Below, one piece after another: positions 28,673 through 34,309 of a stretch of DNA of 34,309 nt (within the stretch, counting starts at the first letter, position 1; every line of letters begins with the position of its first letter). The DNA is taken from the NCBI GenBank assembly GCA_020720365.1, contig DYOU01000014.1, positions 1 to 34,309 on the forward strand. Direction: 5' to 3'. Made by a program: the position numbers and the translations under genes. Origin of the DNA: Candidatus Elulimicrobium sp. (GTDB lineage: Bacteria > Omnitrophota > Gorgyraeia > Zapsychrales > Fredricksoniimonadaceae). The notes below the pieces were generated by a model. The model ran no database searches, was not told the origin of the DNA, and saw only the letters and a list, made by a program, of their open reading frames with translations.

Positions 28673-29911
28673 TTATACTTCTGGGAAAATCCCCTTTGAC
28701 GCATAAATAGGCCTCACCTTCGAGCGAAAACGCGGAAGCCGAAACCAGAAAATAAATGAAGCGGCCAATGCAAAAAGACCAACGATCATCAACGCCGTCG
28801 ACACCCCTGACCGAACGGCAATAGCCCCCGCCGTCAAACTTCCAACCGGTGATATCCCTACCAAGGCAATGGCGTAAAGGCTCATGATACGCCCCCTTTT
28901 TTCTTCATCTATCAGCGTGTGAAGGATCACATTCATTCCGCCGATACTCATGATCATCGTCATTCCGCATAAAAAACTTGCCACCAACGCAAGCCGGATA
29001 TCCACTGTTACGGCAAACATCATTAATGATACCGCAGAACCAGCCGCCGCCACTGCGGCCACATTGCCCAAACCAATAACACTACGCCGGCTTGCCAAAT
29101 AAATAGCTCCCAAAAATGCCCCTGACCCAGAACAAGACAATAACAACCCCAGCGTTTTAGGCCCCCCGATAAAGACATCTTTGGCAAATACCGGCGCCAA
29201 AGCATGAAAAGCCCCGCTCAGCATGCTTAATACCGATACCATGATCAACAGCAAGCGAATCGGCATTGAATGATACGCATAACGAAAGCCTTCCATCAGG
29301 CTCCCTGTTGAGGATGCCGTCCGGCTTACTTTAAATATCGGTAACCGCATCAAACATAATGCCACTATGACAGGAAGAAAACTTAAAGCGTTCAACAAGA
29401 AACAAAAGCTTTCTCCAAAAGCAGCGATCATCAAACCTGCAACCGCAGGGCCAACAAGACGGGAACCATTAAAAACTGATGAATTCAATGCCACCGCATT
29501 GGCTAGGTCCTTCTGGTCATCGATCATTTTGCTGATAAAGGATTGACGGATCGGCAATTCATACGCCGTAATAATCCCCAAGCACACGCTCAAGGCCATA
29601 ATATGCCATACTTGCACAGCATTGGTGAACACCAGCACCCACAGAATAAACGCCTGGACCATGGCAAACGTATTAATCAGAACCAAAAGACTTCGACGAT
29701 CAAAACGATCTGCGACGACACCGGCCAAAGGAGAAAATATAAGAGATGGGAAATTCAATGCGAAAGCGAACGCCCCCAACAAAAACGCAGAATTCGTCAT
29801 ACGATAGATCAGCCAGCTGCCTGCGACGATCTGCATCCAGGAACCGATCAAAGATAATAATTGCCCCGCAAGAAAAAGGCGAAAATTATAATACTTCAAA
29901 GACCGAAACAT
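28673..29911 (-). CDS. MFS transporter (MFS_3/EntS-like)
   Basis: MFRSLKYYNFRLFLAGQLLSLIGSWMQ; multi-TM; ATG overlaps the upstream RND stop codon. Confidence 0.85.
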   Translation of the reverse strand: MFRSLKYYNFRLFLAGQLLSLIGSWMQIVAGSWLIYRMTNSAFLLGAFAFALNFPSLIFSPLAGVVADRFDRRSLLVLINTFAMVQAFILWVLVFTNAVQVWHIMALSVCLGIITAYELPIRQSFISKMIDDQKDLANAVALNSSVFNGSRLVGPAVAGLMIAAFGESFCFLLNALSFLPVIVALCLMRLPIFKVSRTASSTGSLMEGFRYAYHSMPIRLLLIMVSVLSMLSGAFHALAPVFAKDVFIGGPKTLGLLLSCSGSGAFLGAIYLASRRSVIGLGNVAAVAAAGSAVSLMMFAVTVDIRLALVASFLCGMTMIMSIGGMNVILHTLIDEEKRGRIMSLYAIALVGISPVGSLTAGAIAVRSGVSTALMIVGLFALAASFIFWFRLPRFRSKVRPIYASKGIFPEV

Positions 29912-32900
29912 TATTCCGCCTTCTTCACAGCCCAGCTGTCGCGTACGGTTAATTTGTAAACACACGGCACTACAAAAAGCGTAAAGAAAGTAGAAACCGC
30001 GACACCACCGATAACTGTAATAGCCATAGGCGCCCTCACCTCAGCTCCCGCACCAATCGCGACTGCCGGAGGGATTGCCGCCGCAATAGTCGCCAGGGAG
30101 GTCATTAAGATGGGCCGCAGGCGAATAGGACAAGCCCCAAGTAGCGCTTCATGAACTTTCTTGCCCTCTCCCCTCATCTGATTCGTAAAATCAACCAACA
30201 GGATCGAATTCTTCTTTACAATCCCCATCAATAGAATGATCCCGATCACACTATACAAATTAAGCGAAAGCTGAGCCATCAGCAATGCCATAAATGCACC
30301 TGAAAGGCTGAACGGCAGGGCCAGCAATACAATAAAGGGTTGCAAAAAACTGTTGTATTGCGAACCGATCACCATGTATGCGATCAATATCCCTAAAATA
30401 AAAACCATCCCCATTCCACTCGATGATTCCTGAAACGTTTTTGATGTACCACTCGGAATCGCATGATAACCTTCAGGTAAAACCTCATTCGCAATTCTTT
30501 CCGCAGCACTCAATGCGTCCGTCATGGACTTGCCTGCCGCAACATTCGCATAAACAGAAATGGCTCTTTCCCGAACACGGCGGGTAATCGTCAGCGCCGC
30601 AGGACGTTCCACCACAGTCACCAGATCCTTCAGTTGAACTCTTTCGCCGCGATTATTCCATACCCAAACCCCATCAATATTCGCCTGGCTCACGCGTTGA
30701 TCAGCTTCCAACTGAACTCGAATATCATAACGTCGGTCACCTTTCGAATACTTCCCGGCCAGATCCCCTCCAAAAAGAACATTGACCGCAGAACCAATGG
30801 TCTGCATACTAACGCCTCGATCGTCAGCCTTCTGACGGTCGGGTTCCACCCGGATCTCAAAAGCTCCGGGTTTGTAATCACTGTCCACATCGATCATAAA
30901 CCCTGTCACTTCCATCTTCTCCTGCATCAATGTCGCGTATTCAACCAGTTTCTCCCAATCAGGCCCGCGCACACTGAGCTCAACAGGAAAGCCTCTCTGC
31001 GAAGAAAACCCGCTCAACGACAGATCCTGCATTTTAGCCTTTAAGTCTTTATTCTTATTCAATTTCTGACGAAAAACATCCATCACTTCCAACTGTGACA
31101 ATCGATGCCCTGCTTTCACATCAACTGGCCGATCCTTAGGTTCCTTCAGCGTAACAAACAAACTTCCCTTATTAACTTCTCCTCCGTCAAAACCGCCTAC
31201 AGCCCCAAAATACCGCAAAACCTCCGGCCGGGAAGCCAAGAAAGCTTCTGCTTTCTTGAACTGATCATCTGTATACGTGATCGATGCACCCGCTGGAGCC
31301 TGAAGGCTGACAAGAAACATACTCTGATCCTGGGGAGGCACGAATTCCTTACGCAAAAAACCTATCAACTTCAATGACGCGGCGAAAATGCAAATCGACA
31401 CGATCACAACCAGCCACGCATGCCTCAGCGCCCAGGACAAAGCCTTAAGATACAACCCCGCAAAATGCTTGAACCCGACATCTACCGCCCGTCCAAAACC
31501 CGTCGCATGCCCTACCTGCAAGAACTGCGAACAACGCATGGGAGTTAACATTAACGCCTCAAGAAGTGAAAGGGCGACCGCGACCGCGATAGTGATCCCA
31601 AACTCAAAAAAGAATTTTCCCATAATCCCCGAAATAAAAATAACCGGCACAAAGATCGCCGTGATTGCCAATGTCGTTGCCAAAGCCGCCCCAGCGATCT
31701 GATTTGCCCCTTTAGCCGCCGCTTCCTTTCCTTCACCCATCTCACGGAACCGGACAATATTTTCCAGGACCATGATCGAATCATCCACCACAATACCTAC
31801 CGCCAAAGAAAGCCCTAAAACTGTAAACGTATTCAATGTGAAATTTAAGAAATAAATAATAATGAACGTTCCGAGAATAGAGGTCGGGATCGCCAAAAGA
31901 ATATTCAATGTTGCACTCCAAGCCCCTAAAAAGAACCAGCAAACCAATGATGTAATAAGCGCCGAAAGGATTAATGTAAATGTCAGATCATGTATGGATT
32001 CTTCAATAAATTTCGTCCGGTCCATGACTACATTCATCTGCAGATCCGACGGAAGTGTCTTTTGAACTTCTTTAAGGCGCTTTTTGACCGCATGCGCAAT
32101 AGCTACATCATTAGATCCGCTCTGTTTCTTAATCCCTAAACCTACTGCAGGTTTCCCATTAAACCTTGAAATACGCCTGATATCGGCAAGGCCATCCTCA
32201 ACTCTCGCTACATCCCTGAGCCGTATGGGCGTATAAATTGTCTTGCCGCCGCGCTTGGTTATCAAAATATTCCCGAATTCCTCCTGATTCTTAGCTTCTC
32301 CCATCACCCGGACACTTTGTTCTGCCTTATCTGTTTCAATACGACCGGCAGGAATCTCATTATGACCTTCTGCGATCGCATTCATCACATCATCAGCCGT
32401 CAACTCATACTGATCCAGCTTTAACTGATCGATCCACACACGAAAATTGGGATCAATATATCCTCCAAGAGAAACCTCTCCCACTCCGCTGATCCCAGAA
32501 AACTTGTCACGTAAATATTTCTCAACATACTCCATCAACTGAACCTTGGAACGCTCCCCGGTCACGGCGATCCATATGATCGGCTGGTCTGCCGGATTCG
32601 ACCGTGAAATAACCGGAGGATCAATATCTTTAGGCAACCGACGCTGGACCTGATTGATCTTGGTTTGAATATCCTGAACTGCCGCATCAATATCACGGCC
32701 AAGCTCAAGATCGATCGTCACGGACGCTTGCCCCTGACGAACGGTAGAAGAAACTTCCTTTACCCCCTGAACAGTCATAACCGTCTGTTCCACCGGGTCT
32801 ACCACATCTTTCTCCATAACCTCAGGAGCGGCCCCAGCCCACGTCAGGCTCACGCTTACAACAGGAAAATCAATATTAGGAAGCTGGCTGACTCCCATAC

Positions 32901-32991
32901 GGTTATAACTGATGAACCCAAAGATCATCAGTGCCGCCATCACCATCCAGGCAAACACAGGCCGGCGTATTGAAATATCAGATAAACTCAT
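29911..32991 (-). CDS. RND family (HAE1/AcrB-type) efflux transporter
   Basis: MSLSDISIRRPVFAWMVMAALMIFGFISYNRMGVSQLPNIDFPVVSV; start 32991 overlaps TolC stop. Confidence 0.93.
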   Translation of the reverse strand: MSLSDISIRRPVFAWMVMAALMIFGFISYNRMGVSQLPNIDFPVVSVSLTWAGAAPEVMEKDVVDPVEQTVMTVQGVKEVSSTVRQGQASVTIDLELGRDIDAAVQDIQTKINQVQRRLPKDIDPPVISRSNPADQPIIWIAVTGERSKVQLMEYVEKYLRDKFSGISGVGEVSLGGYIDPNFRVWIDQLKLDQYELTADDVMNAIAEGHNEIPAGRIETDKAEQSVRVMGEAKNQEEFGNILITKRGGKTIYTPIRLRDVARVEDGLADIRRISRFNGKPAVGLGIKKQSGSNDVAIAHAVKKRLKEVQKTLPSDLQMNVVMDRTKFIEESIHDLTFTLILSALITSLVCWFFLGAWSATLNILLAIPTSILGTFIIIYFLNFTLNTFTVLGLSLAVGIVVDDSIMVLENIVRFREMGEGKEAAAKGANQIAGAALATTLAITAIFVPVIFISGIMGKFFFEFGITIAVAVALSLLEALMLTPMRCSQFLQVGHATGFGRAVDVGFKHFAGLYLKALSWALRHAWLVVIVSICIFAASLKLIGFLRKEFVPPQDQSMFLVSLQAPAGASITYTDDQFKKAEAFLASRPEVLRYFGAVGGFDGGEVNKGSLFVTLKEPKDRPVDVKAGHRLSQLEVMDVFRQKLNKNKDLKAKMQDLSLSGFSSQRGFPVELSVRGPDWEKLVEYATLMQEKMEVTGFMIDVDSDYKPGAFEIRVEPDRQKADDRGVSMQTIGSAVNVLFGGDLAGKYSKGDRRYDIRVQLEADQRVSQANIDGVWVWNNRGERVQLKDLVTVVERPAALTITRRVRERAISVYANVAAGKSMTDALSAAERIANEVLPEGYHAIPSGTSKTFQESSSGMGMVFILGILIAYMVIGSQYNSFLQPFIVLLALPFSLSGAFMALLMAQLSLNLYSVIGIILLMGIVKKNSILLVDFTNQMRGEGKKVHEALLGACPIRLRPILMTSLATIAAAIPPAVAIGAGAEVRAPMAITVIGGVAVSTFFTLFVVPCVYKLTVRDSWAVKKAE

Positions 32992-34241
32992 TGAAGATCC
33001 TCCCCTGCGGCCACTTTCAACCCCCAAAACGATCGGCCCGCTTCCACTTGAGCTGCCACACACTCTCGCTTGACATTCCCAAGATCCTCAAGCGATTGCA
33101 AGACTTCCAAATTATTAACCAGGCTCTTTTTAAAATCATCCGCCTGCATCCGATAATTCTTCTCTGATGCTGCCGAGGCTTTGATCAACGCCTCCAACTT
33201 CTTAAATGATGAAACTTTCTTTGAATACGCACTCTTCACTTCTAAAAGAGCCTTACGCCGGACCTGACTCAAGCGAAGATCTGCTGCATTCACCTGCGCC
33301 CTGGCCTGGACCACCTGACCAACATCACTCATCCCGTTAAATAAAGGAACATTCACACTCACCGTCGCATCCCAATCATTGCCTTCATTAGATCCGGAAC
33401 GCTTGGTATAAGAATTGCCTGTTAAAGCAACCGTAGGAAAAAACGACGACCTTGCCGCAGTTATATTATTTTTATAAGACTCCAACGATTCCTGAGCAGC
33501 AATAATATCCGGACGTTCACTCATACGGATCGCTAAAACTCCAAGATCCTCTATTTCCTTCGAAAGCGGCTCATTGACAACTTCATCAACAGGCTGCCCG
33601 ATCAGAAATTCCAATAACTGTCCGGCCACTTCCACCTGGCCTCGGATTGCTTCAACACCCGCCTCAGTCTTCAGGAGTTTCGCCTCAGCACTCGCCACCT
33701 CACTAGCCCGTGACTTTCCTAAACTCTCACGCTTTCTCAACTCCGCCACCCGATCCCTTAAAATCACCTGCATCTCCTGCTGAACCTTCAGATCTTCCTG
33801 ATAACCCCAATATAGGTAGAAAGCGTCCGATACATCCATAAAAAGAAGCTGCAAAGCCCTCTTAAGGGTCGCCGCATGCTGCCGGACAATCTGCTTGCTC
33901 GCCCGAATAGCTGCAAACTCTTTAAATCCTGTAAACAACGGCTGCGTAAATGTGAACTTACCTTCCGGTACAGAACCATCCAACCTATCATTGGGCCGAA
34001 CATCCTGCCATTTTTCAGAATACGCAAATGCAATCCTAGGTAAAGCCGTACTCAAAGACTGCTTCATCAGGCCTTCCGTTTCCTTGATCAACTCTTTCTG
34101 AATGCCTATAGATTCGCTACGAACCAATGCCAGCGTATAACAATCATTTAATGTTAACAGCCCTTGCTCCTGTGCCGTTGCATTCGATAGAATGATCAAA
34201 CCTAGCACTAAAAGAAAGAATAAAAACTTCTCTGTCTTCAT
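32988..34241 (-). CDS. TolC family outer membrane efflux protein
   Basis: Signal peptide, LTLNDCYTLALVRSESIGIQKE, coiled-coil OEP repeats. Confidence 0.88.
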   Translation of the reverse strand: MKTEKFLFFLLVLGLIILSNATAQEQGLLTLNDCYTLALVRSESIGIQKELIKETEGLMKQSLSTALPRIAFAYSEKWQDVRPNDRLDGSVPEGKFTFTQPLFTGFKEFAAIRASKQIVRQHAATLKRALQLLFMDVSDAFYLYWGYQEDLKVQQEMQVILRDRVAELRKRESLGKSRASEVASAEAKLLKTEAGVEAIRGQVEVAGQLLEFLIGQPVDEVVNEPLSKEIEDLGVLAIRMSERPDIIAAQESLESYKNNITAARSSFFPTVALTGNSYTKRSGSNEGNDWDATVSVNVPLFNGMSDVGQVVQARAQVNAADLRLSQVRRKALLEVKSAYSKKVSSFKKLEALIKASAASEKNYRMQADDFKKSLVNNLEVLQSLEDLGNVKRECVAAQVEAGRSFWGLKVAAGEDLQ

Positions 34242-34247
34242 AACACC

Positions 34248-34309
34248 TCATTCATCTTGTTTAACCACTTCTGATAAACAACTTATTACAGCAACCATAG
34301 CTATTATTT
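34248..34309 (-). CDS. Possible C-terminal end of an upstream gene, truncated by the window edge
   Basis: Open frame ...IAMVAVISCLSEVVKQDE* ending 6 bp before tolC-like ATG. Confidence 0.25.
   Translation of the reverse strand, partial: IIAMVAVISCLSEVVKQDE

Noticed and set aside
181-34101. Many ORFs of 60-170 aa on the strand opposite the called genes (e.g. 1205-1708 +, 30634-31044 +, 5430-5900 +)
   Set aside because: They overlap well-supported minus-strand genes, show no recognisable domains or SD sequences, and look like antisense shadow ORFs.
1-34309. CRISPR arrays, tRNA/rRNA genes, prophage or toxin-antitoxin modules
   Set aside because: No regularly spaced repeats, tRNA cloverleaf-like GGTTCGAATCC segments, rRNA signatures or matching proteins were seen by eye; a tRNAscan/Infernal run would be needed to be certain.

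Overview
About 34.3 kb of bacterial chromosome carrying mostly housekeeping genes. rpmB (+) opens the window. After it, essentially every gene lies on the minus strand, in tightly packed and often overlapping runs. In transcription order (high to low coordinate) these are: TolC-like outer membrane protein, RND pump, MFS transporter, trmD, rplS, rnhB, yraN, fchA-like gene, folD-like gene, a degenerate FAD/NAD oxidoreductase-like gene, TPR protein, polA, glgA, coaE, rho, rpmE, prfA, prmC, murA, trpG, trpD, trpC, trpF, an RNA element, a YkgJ-like Cys-cluster protein, zinc-ribbon protein, M20 peptidase, DUF3108 protein, trpB, trpA, M16 peptidase, a 56-aa small ORF, rsfS, argS, recJ. The lineage cannot be fixed without a search; content and style would fit an uncultured group such as Omnitrophota, which is a guess. 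The strongest non-coding signal is at ~10527-10826 (-): a sigma70-type promoter, an RNA that aligns without gaps to the class-I c-di-GMP (GEMM) riboswitch core at both ends but has a ~71-nt insertion in its second arm, and a terminator with a plausible antiterminator just upstream of a YkgJ-like gene. The strongest protein-level signal is a FolD homologue in which all three cyclohydrolase catalytic positions are substituted, encoded next to an FchA-type cyclohydrolase/cyclodeaminase and an oxidoreductase whose cofactor motifs are eroded. Other points of interest are rsfS with no canonical start codon, an unannotated 56-aa ORF with a dyad-containing promoter, a ~154-bp palindromic MITE-like element, and a perfect 24-bp inverted repeat between convergent genes. 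No tRNA, rRNA, CRISPR array or intact transposase gene was found.
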